DNA of 25,519 bases from Kiritimatiellia bacterium (GTDB taxonomy: Bacteria > Verrucomicrobiota > Kiritimatiellia > RFP12 > UBA3636). The stretch spans positions 1 to 25,519 of the forward strand of contig JAFPUX010000390.1 in NCBI GenBank assembly GCA_017413145.1, written 5' to 3'. A program made the position numbers and the translations under genes. The stretch's first letter is position 1. Every line of letters begins with the position of its first letter. The notes under the pieces were generated by a model. The model did not search any database. It was not told the DNA's origin and worked only from the letters and a program-made list of their open reading frames with translations. Shown here piece by piece: positions 15,491 to 24,000 of this stretch.

Positions 15491-16471
15491 ATGCAACCCA
15501 CCGCCCCGATCACCCGCTATCGGCGATTCCACGACTACGATTATTCGCGGGGCGCCGCGATGTTCCTGACCTTCTCGCTGGACCCGCGCCGGCCGCTTCT
15601 CGGGCAGGTGGAGGGCTCCGAGGTCGCGCTTTCGCCCGCCGGCGAGGCGGTATGGGCCGAGCTTCACCGGGAATCCGCGCGGCGGCTCGGCACCGTGCTG
15701 CGGACCGCAGTGGTCATGCCCGACCATGTCCATGTCCGCGTGCAAGTTCTCCCGAACCTCACCGATCCGCTCAAGGAGCTCGGCCGCTTCGTCTACAACG
15801 TGAAGTGCCGCTCGCAGCGAGCCGCGCGCAAAGCCGGGATCGAGATCGCCTGGCAGCGCAACTACCACGACCGCATCCTGTGCTCGGCGGAAATCATCGA
15901 TCTCGTCGACAAGTACATCGCGAACAATCCGCTCAAATGGTCGCTCATGCACGGCGACTCGCCGCCGCTGCGGGTGCACGAGCCGCTCGAATCGCCCCTG
16001 CTGCCCGACGGGGAGTGGTGGACCGGCGTGGGCGAAACCGCCCTGCTGGCACCCGGGCGGAAGCTCGCCGCCGTGCGGCTTTCGCGGAGTCTGCGGCCAT
16101 CGGATTACGACCGTGTCGCCACGCGGCTTCGCGGGGCCGCGGAAAAGGGCTTTGTGCTGGCGGGCACGTGGATTTCGCCCTGCGAGCAGGCCGTGTTCGC
16201 GGAGCTCTCCGCCGCAGGCTTCCCGCTCGTGAAGGCCGAACAGGACCCGCTGGCCACGGTCTACCGCCCCAAGGGCGACGAGCCCGGCCTTTTCGCGGCC
16301 GGCCGGTATCTGCTGCTCTCGCGCGTGTCCGCCCCCGGCACTGGCCGCGGCGCGGCCTGGCACGGGATCAACGGGGCGCTCGCCGCCCTCGCGGGAAAAA
16401 GCGGCGGAACCGCGGTCTACGTGCACCGGATGCCCGGCGAAGCGGAACCGCGGTGGACCTTCGCGCGGTAG
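15491..16471 (+). CDS. RAYT-type Y1 (HUH) transposase with C-terminal Rossmann/SLOG-like domain
   Basis: The 326-residue protein has an N-terminal Y1_Tnp domain (about 8-165). MPDHVHV (76-82) gives the HUH pair His79/His81. NYHDRIL (124-130) and KYIANNPLKW (141-150) follow, with Tyr142 the probable catalytic tyrosine by analogy to RAYTs. Such proteins nick and rejoin single-stranded DNA at hairpin repeats. The C-terminal half (about 180-305) is unusual. ALLAPGRKLAAVRLSRSL, FVLAGTWISPCEQ and FAAGRYLLLSRV read as a Rossmann-type fold resembling DprA/SLOG nucleotide-binding domains. I recall similar tails in gut Bacteroidetes RAYTs. No signal peptide is seen. The gene lies between two copies of a 176-bp repeat and its stop TAG touches the right copy. 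It may be active or domesticated. Confidence 0.85.
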   Translation: MQPTAPITRYRRFHDYDYSRGAAMFLTFSLDPRRPLLGQVEGSEVALSPAGEAVWAELHRESARRLGTVLRTAVVMPDHVHVRVQVLPNLTDPLKELGRFVYNVKCRSQRAARKAGIEIAWQRNYHDRILCSAEIIDLVDKYIANNPLKWSLMHGDSPPLRVHEPLESPLLPDGEWWTGVGETALLAPGRKLAAVRLSRSLRPSDYDRVATRLRGAAEKGFVLAGTWISPCEQAVFAELSAAGFPLVKAEQDPLATVYRPKGDEPGLFAAGRYLLLSRVSAPGTGRGAAWHGINGALAALAGKSGGTAVYVHRMPGEAEPRWTFAR

Positions 16472-16647
16472 TGCGGCCGAGCTGCGCGGGGCCCCCGCCC
16501 CGCTCGCCGGCCGCTCAGGACCCGACGCCCAAATAGCTGCCCTCTCCTTCCCGCTTCGCGAAGCGCCCGGACTGTTTGCGCGCAATCCGCCCGCCCTGGT
16601 CCTGAGTGCCCGGCGGAGCGGGGCGCAGCCCCGCGCAGCTCGGGCAC
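16472..16647. repeat. 176-bp REP-like palindromic repeat, right copy
   Basis: This is the same element as at 15269-15444, same length and orientation, with about eight substitutions, all in the left 95 bp. It fills the whole gap between the RAYT stop (16471) and the stop of the convergent DUF2341/LamG gene, whose stop codon shares base 16647. The paired hairpins could serve as a bidirectional terminator for the two converging genes as well as a transposase target. The 14-bp palindrome is at 16552-16565. Confidence 0.88.
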
Positions 16648-19600
16648 TACTTCACGACCAGCACCGTTCCGCCGGAAGGCGGGCGGTACCAGATCTGCGT
16701 GATGTCCGCGGCGGTCTTGCCCGCGGCAGCGATTTCGCCCGCTCCGCCGTATTTGTTGCCGTCCGCGTCCTTGAAGTAGAAGCCGTTGAAGGCGGGGCGG
16801 ACATCCACGAAACGGAGATTCGCGACGTTCACGCCCTTGGCCGCCTGCACGAGCTGGATGCCGCGCCGCGGAATGCTCCCCAGGCCGGGGCTGTCCCGTG
16901 AAATCCGGAGCGTGATTGGAGCCTTCGTGCCGTCGCCGCCGAAAGGCACGTCGTTGTTTTGCTTTCGCGTGATGTTCAGCGGAACGGCATTGTATCCGGT
17001 GCCGCCGGGGATGACGAACTCGACGACGTTGGTGCTGTCGGTTTTGCCGGGCGTAATGTAGCTCGCGGCAAGGGATGCATCCGCGCCGGACAGCCGAATC
17101 AGCATTCCGTTCCCGCCATGGGTGTCCTGGGAGATTCCATACTGGCCGCTGACCGAGAATGCCGCGTCATCGACCTCGAAGACCGGTCCCGGTGCGGCGG
17201 AGGAACCTGCCGAGAAAGCGCCGGCGATGACCCGCGAGCCGTCCGCGACGCGAAGCTTCACGCCCGGGCGCTCCAGGTTCCAGTTGCCCAGATTGCCGGA
17301 AGCCCCGTTCGTGAACGCGATGGTGAAGTTCTCGCCGTTCGCGTCGGCCGAAGCGTCTCCGAGAAAACGCGGCGCGTAGAATCCGGCGGCGCAGTGGTCG
17401 AAGACGAGACGGTTGAAGTTCTTCGTCGCGTTGAATCCGAATCCCCTGACGTAAAGGCGGCTCGTCCAGTTGGTCGTGTCGCAGGTGAATACGAGCGGCT
17501 GATCCATGGTGGGAAGATGCAATTCGCCGACGTACCAGCAAGCGGGATCGCTGCCGTCGCCGAGCGACGAGCCCGGCGTTGCGGGAAGCGTGACGACGAC
17601 CCGCTCGGCCCCGTCGACAGGAGCGAAGAACGCTTTCGAACCGCGAACCGGGTAGCCGGCCGGATGGTTCGCAGCGAGGTTGCCCGCCGCGGTGCGGTTC
17701 CAGCAGGCCGTGTTCGTCCAGACGCCCGCCACGCCGCCGATCCACGTGTAGGTAGAGTTGTCCTGGAGGTCCTTGTAGGCGTTCGGATTGTAGGTGTTCG
17801 TGACCGCGTTCGCCTCCGTGCCGTTGACGAGCATGAGGGAGTAGTACACGCGCGAGCCCCAGGGTTTGTCCGAAAGATCGGCGGTGACTGTTTTCGTGCC
17901 CGCCGAGGTCACGGGGACGGAGCCGGACACGGTCGTTGCGGCGGCCGCGGACGAACCGGTCAGCAGGTAGAGCGTGGACGTGCCCGAGCCGACGTTTGTG
18001 ATGTCGACCGTCGCCGAAATCGTCCTGCCGTCGGGCGTGAAGGTCGCCGTGGCGGTGTCCCATTCGGTCGCGTCGGCGCCGGTCGAGAAGACTGTCGCGA
18101 CGGAATTGGTGGAGGCCGGCGTCTCGGCATTGTTGACGGCGGAGAACCAGACCGTGTAGGCGGTCGAGGGCGTCAGGTTCGCGAGGGGGGCCGTGAATTC
18201 CGCGGGAACTGCGTTCGTGGAGCCGAGCGCGACCGTGTTCGTCGCAGCGCCGCCGTCGGTGTAGTGGAGGGAGACCGAGGCCGAGGTCGCGCCATCGCCG
18301 AGCTTCGTGAGGCGGCCCGAGACCGTCGCGGAAACCGCCGTGATGTCCGAAACCGACGGCGCGCCGAGGCGAAGGACCTCGATGCTGCCGCTCCCGCCTT
18401 CCACCTCGCCGAAGGAGACGTAGTCCGCCGTCGTCACGGTCTTGTATTCCTCGGCGATCCATTCGCCGGTCGAGGCGACGTTGCGGATGCGGATTTCGTC
18501 GAGGTTGCCGCGGAAGGTCTCCGTGTGGTTGACAAAAGTGCCAAGACCAAGACCGTAGTTGAGAGTGGTCACGGGATTGACGCCACTTTTTTTTGGGTCC
18601 TTGTACACACCGCCGACATAACCACCGAGCGTGGTGTTGAAAATTCCCGCGATGTGACGCCATGCGTTTTGGGAAAGACCGTCATCGTAGTTGAAGCTGC
18701 CGTGTCCTGAGTTGGGAGACATGACGTAGGTTGTCGAAGCTCCGGCGGTCAGGCATCCGTTTTCCCATAGGTTAGCGCGGGTGCCGCCGATGGCGAATAC
18801 GCGGTCGTTTTGTGTGTTCACGCTCGCCTCGAACAAGGAGACCGTGAACGGACCGATCGTCGTGCCGGAAGTGAGGGTCGAGGGAACGACGAAGCCGCCG
18901 GTCGTGCGGTTGTTGTCGTTCAGCTGGTTCACCATCGCGTGGCCGGTCGGCGGCGCGGAGTTGGCGATGCCGGCGTCGGAGATCGTCACCGGGTAGCCGT
19001 CGGCCTCGTTCGCCTTGTAGGCGTTCCAGCCGCTCCCGGAGGCGTCGGGGGTGTAGTGCAGGCCGCTGTCCTCGAGAATCTCGTTCATGTGCCAGACGCC
19101 GACATAGCCAGCGCGCGACCAAACGAGCGTGGCCGCCGGGGAGTCTTCGCCGCCGGCGGCCGACCAGTTCATCGAGATCTTCGTCGCGGACGAAAGCGAC
19201 GGCACGGACACCCAGACGAGCGACTCGCCCTGGTCATTCCACGTGTCGACGTCGAAAGGAAGAAGGTCGTCGTTTTCATCCGTGAACCAGAGGCAGTCCG
19301 ACTCCGGGCAGTCCGCGTAGGAGAAGCCCTCAAGCCCGGCCTCGGAGATGCGGACGAGGACCGGGAAGTTCGCGAGCGCCGTGGCGGGCGCGGCCGGGAA
19401 CGAGAGTTCGCAGTAGAAGTTGCCTCCGGAAGGCGCCCGCTTCGTCTTGAACGCCGCCATCGCGGAGACCGCGCCCACCGGCGGAGCGGCGTTGTTCGTC
19501 GCGGTGAACCAGCAGGCGTAGGCGGTGTTGGCGGCGAGGGTCGAGAGCGTGGCCGAGAGGGCCGCGGGCACGGAGGATTTCGTGCCAAGGGAGACCGAGT

Positions 19601-20801
19601 TCGTCGCGGTGCCGTCCGTGTAGACGAGCCAGACGCCGGCCGAATCCGCGCCCTCGCCGAGCGTGCGGAGCGTGGCCGTCACGACCGCACCCGTCGGCGA
19701 CACGTCCGAAATCTCCGGGGCGCCGATGCGCAAGGTCTCGGCACCTTCCGCAACCGGGCCGAACGAGCAGTAGGCGGCGTTCGTCATCGTCGCGTACTCT
19801 TCGGCGACCCATTCGGCGGACGAAGCCGCGGCGCGGATGCGGATTTCGTCGAGGCCGCCGTTCCAGTAACGCTGGTTGGCGTCGCCGTTGGCGCCGAGGC
19901 AAAGATTCTGCTCCGGCGTGTAGAGCTTTTTGATCGATCCGGTCTTCTTCGATACGCCGTCGACGAAGATCTTGCCGGTGGTGTTGTCGTAGACGGCCGC
20001 GAAATGGACCCAGTCGTTTGCGGGCCAGCCGGACCATTCGTTGGCGGCCATGGCGAGTTCGCTCGAATCCGACGAGCCGAGCGTGATCTTGCCGATGGGA
20101 TTGTGGACGGCGAACGTGTAGCCGTTCTTGACGGTCCAATCCGTCTGGCAACAGACCATGCGGGCGTAGGCGCCAAGGCTCGCCGTGTTGGGATGGGCCA
20201 TCAGCGTGATCGTGAGCGAGTCGTTCACGCCAAGCGTCGCCCAGGCGGCGTCGTTGGCGTAGGAGATGGTCTGGGAGCCGCTAAGCCAGAGGACCTTGCC
20301 GATGCCGCCGTCCGCGTTGACGACGTAGGTCGGGTTGTTCTTGACGAGATTCGGGACGAGACCGTTCGCGGACTCCGTCGCGTCGCCGGAGAAGTGCCAG
20401 ACGGCGTTGTAGTTGGCGCGCGTCCAGACGGCGGACGCGGCGGGCAGGCCCGCCGGCGCGCCGGCGGCGTCCCAGTGCATCGTGACCGTCGCGGCGTCGG
20501 AGAGCGAGGGGACGGAGACCCAGACCAGCGACTCGCCTTCATCGTCCCACGTATCGATGTCGCAGGGGATCGGGTCGTCGTTCGCGTCCGTGAACCAGAG
20601 GCAGCCGCCCGTGGGACAGTCCGCGTAGGAGAAGCCCGTGGGCGCGCCCTCGGCGAGCCGCACGAGAACGGGGAAGTTCGCGAGCGCGGTCGATGGCGAG
20701 GACGGGAACGAGAGCTCGCACGTGAACTCGGCGAGCGCGGGCGCGGCGAGAAGCGCGAGCGCCGCGGCGAGCGCGCGAAGGGATCGGGAGTCGGACTTCA
20801 T
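16647..20801 (-). CDS. Large exported DUF2341/LamG repeat protein with beta-helix-like C-terminus
   Basis: The 1384-residue protein has a Sec signal peptide (about 1-24) and two copies of one module. Each copy has DUF2341 (25-125 and 461-565: CELSFP, LANFPVLVR, GFSYADCP, LWFTD), a LamG/concanavalin-like domain (130-350 and 567-800: NLDEIRIR or GLDEIRIR, then EW-AEEY) and an Fn3-like segment (355-455 and 808-905). A further beta-sandwich (910-1005) leads to TWIGGVAGVW and a 370-residue beta-helix-like passenger rich in Asn, Gly, Ser and Thr. No outer-membrane barrel, LPXTG or PEP-CTERM anchor is visible. It is probably a surface or secreted carbohydrate-binding or adhesive protein. A region of the second LamG domain (about 18541-18780) is near 55 percent G+C, well below the neighbours, and contains an A8 run in the coding strand. 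Confidence 0.85.
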   Translation of the reverse strand: MKSDSRSLRALAAALALLAAPALAEFTCELSFPSSPSTALANFPVLVRLAEGAPTGFSYADCPTGGCLWFTDANDDPIPCDIDTWDDEGESLVWVSVPSLSDAATVTMHWDAAGAPAGLPAASAVWTRANYNAVWHFSGDATESANGLVPNLVKNNPTYVVNADGGIGKVLWLSGSQTISYANDAAWATLGVNDSLTITLMAHPNTASLGAYARMVCCQTDWTVKNGYTFAVHNPIGKITLGSSDSSELAMAANEWSGWPANDWVHFAAVYDNTTGKIFVDGVSKKTGSIKKLYTPEQNLCLGANGDANQRYWNGGLDEIRIRAAASSAEWVAEEYATMTNAAYCSFGPVAEGAETLRIGAPEISDVSPTGAVVTATLRTLGEGADSAGVWLVYTDGTATNSVSLGTKSSVPAALSATLSTLAANTAYACWFTATNNAAPPVGAVSAMAAFKTKRAPSGGNFYCELSFPAAPATALANFPVLVRISEAGLEGFSYADCPESDCLWFTDENDDLLPFDVDTWNDQGESLVWVSVPSLSSATKISMNWSAAGGEDSPAATLVWSRAGYVGVWHMNEILEDSGLHYTPDASGSGWNAYKANEADGYPVTISDAGIANSAPPTGHAMVNQLNDNNRTTGGFVVPSTLTSGTTIGPFTVSLFEASVNTQNDRVFAIGGTRANLWENGCLTAGASTTYVMSPNSGHGSFNYDDGLSQNAWRHIAGIFNTTLGGYVGGVYKDPKKSGVNPVTTLNYGLGLGTFVNHTETFRGNLDEIRIRNVASTGEWIAEEYKTVTTADYVSFGEVEGGSGSIEVLRLGAPSVSDITAVSATVSGRLTKLGDGATSASVSLHYTDGGAATNTVALGSTNAVPAEFTAPLANLTPSTAYTVWFSAVNNAETPASTNSVATVFSTGADATEWDTATATFTPDGRTISATVDITNVGSGTSTLYLLTGSSAAAATTVSGSVPVTSAGTKTVTADLSDKPWGSRVYYSLMLVNGTEANAVTNTYNPNAYKDLQDNSTYTWIGGVAGVWTNTACWNRTAAGNLAANHPAGYPVRGSKAFFAPVDGAERVVVTLPATPGSSLGDGSDPACWYVGELHLPTMDQPLVFTCDTTNWTSRLYVRGFGFNATKNFNRLVFDHCAAGFYAPRFLGDASADANGENFTIAFTNGASGNLGNWNLERPGVKLRVADGSRVIAGAFSAGSSAAPGPVFEVDDAAFSVSGQYGISQDTHGGNGMLIRLSGADASLAASYITPGKTDSTNVVEFVIPGGTGYNAVPLNITRKQNNDVPFGGDGTKAPITLRISRDSPGLGSIPRRGIQLVQAAKGVNVANLRFVDVRPAFNGFYFKDADGNKYGGAGEIAAAGKTAADITQIWYRPPSGGTVLVVK

Positions 20802-20854
20802 GGCGGATTCCTTTTCGGGGGCTCGGCGGTGGCCGAAAACGACCGGACCTCGCC

Positions 20855-20895
20855 CGTGCGGCGTCCATCATACCACACGCGCCCGCACCGCGCAA
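20855..20895 (-). promoter_or_regulatory. Sigma-70-like promoter for the DUF2341/LamG gene, with a 5' leader of 50-65 nt
   Basis: On the minus strand the -35 TTGCGC (20895-20890), a 17-bp spacer and the -10 TATGAT (20872-20867) place the start near 20860. The leader before ATG 20801 contains AAAAGGAA about 6 nt upstream of the start codon, a plausible ribosome binding site. It is therefore the one leadered gene here with a clear Shine-Dalgarno-like sequence. Confidence 0.6.
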
Positions 20896-20927
20896 GGGGT
20901 AGAGCGCGCGGTTCACGCACAAATAAT

Positions 20928-21022
20928 CGCCCGGAAAACGAATGCAACCGAGCTTCGCGGAGTCCCACCCCGCTCGTCGCTCGCGTTCGCTTTCCGGGCG
21001 AGGAAATCTGCGCAATCCGCCC
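20928..21022. repeat. Diverged REP-like inverted repeat related to the RAYT-flanking element
   Basis: A 17-bp inverted repeat with two mismatches (20929-20945 and 20983-20999, outer arms GCCCGGAAA/TTTCCGGGC) encloses AACCGAGCTTCGCGG and CCCCGCTCG, which match the left end of the 176-bp repeats. TGCGCAATCCGCCCG downstream matches their right-central part. It looks like a decayed or alternative member of the same family. It lies between the divergent promoters of the LamG and propeller genes and occupies part of that 267-bp gap, where no gene is seen. Confidence 0.6.
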
Positions 21023-21031
21023 GATGCCATC

Positions 21032-21068
21032 TTGACCCGCCGCGCGCCCCTCGGGTAGAATGGGGCCC
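21032..21068 (+). promoter_or_regulatory. Sigma-70-like promoter, predicted leaderless, for the second propeller gene
   Basis: The -35 TTGACC (21032-21037), an 18-bp spacer and the -10 TAGAAT (21056-21061) are followed by 7 nt before the ATG at 21069. This is the best -35 box in the window. The position also decides the start: an in-frame upstream start at 21060 overlaps the -10 element and is unlikely. Confidence 0.68.
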
Positions 21069-24000
21069 ATGAAAGCCCTGCCCTGCCTTCTCCTCGCCGC
21101 GGCGGCGCTCGCCGCCGGCGCCACCGAGACCGAGAACGTCGACTTCCGCATCGTCCGCGCGCCGGGCGCGGTGGCGGTCGACGCGGAGTTCGCCGACTGG
21201 AACCTCGCCGGCTCGATCTTCTGCTGCCCCGACGTGGAGTCGTTCCGCGCGAGCTACGGCGTCTGGATCGCGGCGATGTTCGACAGGGACAATCTCTACT
21301 TCCTTTTCCGCTGGCTCGACCAGACGCCCATGAACAATCCCGGCCTTGCGGGAAGCGACTACCCCTGGCAGGGCGACTGCATGCAGGCGCGCCTCGCGAC
21401 GAGCCCGCAGTCGCGCACGGTCTGGAACGACCTGCGCCACAACACCGACACGTCGCGGCTGCCGATGAAGTTCGCGCACTTCGACCTGTGGCGCGACCGG
21501 GACGGCGTCGCCGCCGCCGGCGCGACGCTCGCGAAGGACGCCCAGCCGAAGGGCGACGACATGGTGCCGCGCGGCGTGAAGGAGGCGTTCCGCGAGGTTC
21601 CCGGCGGCTACGTGCAGGAGGTCGCGATCCCGTGGTCGCTGATCTGCGACGGCGCCTACCGCCCCGCCGCCGGCGATTTCCTGCTGCTCACGTTCGAGCC
21701 GAACTACCGCACCACCGGCGACCAGCGCCTCACGACGAAGGACTTCTTCCGCAAGGGCGTGCAGCCCGACCGCGCGATGACCTTCATGCGCCCCGACGTC
21801 TGGGGCCGCGCCGAGTTCGTCGACCGCCTCGGCGCGCCGCAGCCGCTGCGCCTCGCGGACGGCCGCACGCTCCCCGTCTCGATGAAGGACGGCGTCCCCG
21901 AGGTTGACTGGCGCTCGCTCAAGGCCGCGGCGGAGAAGCCCGGCTTCCTGCCGATCCGCTTCACGCTCGCCGAGCCCGGCGAGGTGTCGGTCGTCGTGAA
22001 GAACGCCGCGGGCGAGGCCGTCGCGTGGCCGCTCTCCGCGCAGCCGCTCCCGGCGGGCGAGCACGAGTTCTTCTGGAACGGCCTTTCGGCCTGCTTCGAC
22101 TCGCACGTCGGCACGCCGGTCCCCGCCGGCCGCTACACGTGGGAGGGCATCGTCCGCAAGCCGCTGCACCTCAAGCTGCGCGGCTGGGCGCACGGTGCCG
22201 GCCCGAACCCCTACGACGTCGCCGGCGGCGGTTGGGGCGGCGACCACGGCGACCCGTGCGCCGTGGCGTGCGACGCGGAGCGCGTCTATCTCGGCTGGGA
22301 GCGCGCGGAGGCGGGCTGGGCGGTCGTCGCCGCGGACTACGACGGCAACCTGCTCTGGCACCACAAGCGCGGCGGCTTCGGCACGGCGCGCGCGCTCGCC
22401 GCGGACCGCGCGGGGCATCTCTACGTCTACGACGCCGGCCAGGGCAACATCGTCTACCGCCTCGATGCGGCGAAGGGCGCCTACGACAACTTCCCCGGCA
22501 CGTCGAGCGCGGAGCTGCCGCTCGCGCCGCTCGGCCTCGGCGAGGCCCGGCGGATGCGCTTCGCGGACGGCCGCCTGGAGCTGGTCTTCGAGAAGGAGGT
22601 CGCCTCCATCGCGGTCGCGAACCTCAAGGACGTGAAACGCCGGCCCGCGAAGCCCGAGGACCTCGCCGTGCGCGCCGTCGCGCCGGACGGCACCGTCTAC
22701 GCGGCGACCGGCGCGCCCGACCACCGCATCCTCGTCTCGAAGGGCGGACGCGAGGTGCGCCGCATCGGCCGGCAGGGCGGACGCCGCCTCTCCGGCAAGT
22801 GGGACCCCGACGGCGTCTACAACGTCGCGGACCTCGCGCTCGACGACGCGGGGTTCCTGTGGGTTGCGGAGAAGGACTCGATGCCGCGCCGCGTCTCGAA
22901 GTGGAACGCCGCGACGGGCGCGCTCGCGGACGAGTTCTTCGGCGCGACCGTCTACGGCGCGCTCGGCGGCGCGGTCTGCCCGAGCGATCCGCGCATCGTC
23001 GTGGGGCAGGGCTGCGAATGGCGGCTCGACGGCACGTCGCCCCGCGCGAAGTGCGTCGGCACTGTCGCCCGCGACGCCGGATGGGGCTGCTCGCGCTTCG
23101 GGCGCGGCCCGAAGGGCGAGGTCTACCTCGCCGTGGCGGGGTGGTGGATGGGCGGCGGCGGCAACGGCGTCGTGAAGATCTTCCAGCGCCTCGGCGAGGC
23201 CGACTGGCGCCTGCGCGCCACGATCTCGCAGAGCGGCAGGGGCTTCCGCGCGTGGGCCGACGAGAACAACGACGCCACGGAGCAGCCGAACGAGGTGCGC
23301 GACGGCTCCGGCCTCGACCTCGGCTCGTGGATCACCGGCTGGTACATGACGATGAACCCGGCGATGACCTGGTTCTCCGGACGCTACGTCATCCCCGTGG
23401 CGGGGTGGACGGCATGCGGCGCGCCGATCTACGATCCGGCCAAGGTCGTGCGGATGTCCGACGAGGCCGCGAAGCACGCGGGCGGCATGGGCGCCACGGC
23501 GGGCGTCGTCTCGGAGGACGGCCGCTTCGCCATCTACAACGCGCAGTACAACACGCAGCACTCCGCCTCGCCGTGCTACGAGGTCGCGACCGGGCGCCGC
23601 GTCTTCGCCTATCCGAACTGCTACGTCGGCGTCCATGGCGGCCACTCCGCCCCGCCCCCGCGGCGCGGGCTCGTCCGCGCGGCCTACGACTTCATCGGCA
23701 CCGCGAAGTTCCCCGAGCCGCTCGGCAACGTCTTCGCGATCGGCACCGACAAGGGCGAGTGGCATCTCCTGAACGACAAGGGGCTCTATGTCGGGCGGCT
23801 CTTCGAGCCCGACCCGATGCGCGTCGAGTGGCCGGCCGAGTTCCGCGTCGGGACGCGCCTCGACCGCACGCCGCCCGGACAGGGCTCGGAGGACTTCGGC
23901 GGATCGATGACGCGCGCCGACGACGGATCGCTCCACGTGCTCTTCGGCAAGACCGCGTTCATCGTCGCGAAGGTCGATGGCCTCGAAACCGCGAAGGCGC

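Larger units (their letters stand above)
15269..16647 (+). mobile_element. REPtron-like unit: RAYT transposase gene between two 176-bp direct repeats
   Basis: A HUH Y1 transposase gene (15491-16471) lies between two 176-bp repeats in direct orientation (15269-15444 and 16472-16647) that differ at about eight positions. The second copy begins on the base after the transposase stop. Each repeat carries hairpins at both ends and inverted terminal sections, as expected for RAYT targets. RAYTs are known to be associated with flanking REP sequences and to be largely domesticated. Mobility here is inferred and not shown, and no target-site duplication was identified. Confidence 0.75.

Noticed and set aside
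15196..15513. Two similar minus-strand small ORFs (here and at 16417-16647) as a duplicated gene
   Set aside because: Their similarity comes from the two copies of the 176-bp repeat. They have no independent coding evidence, and the first overlaps two promoters.
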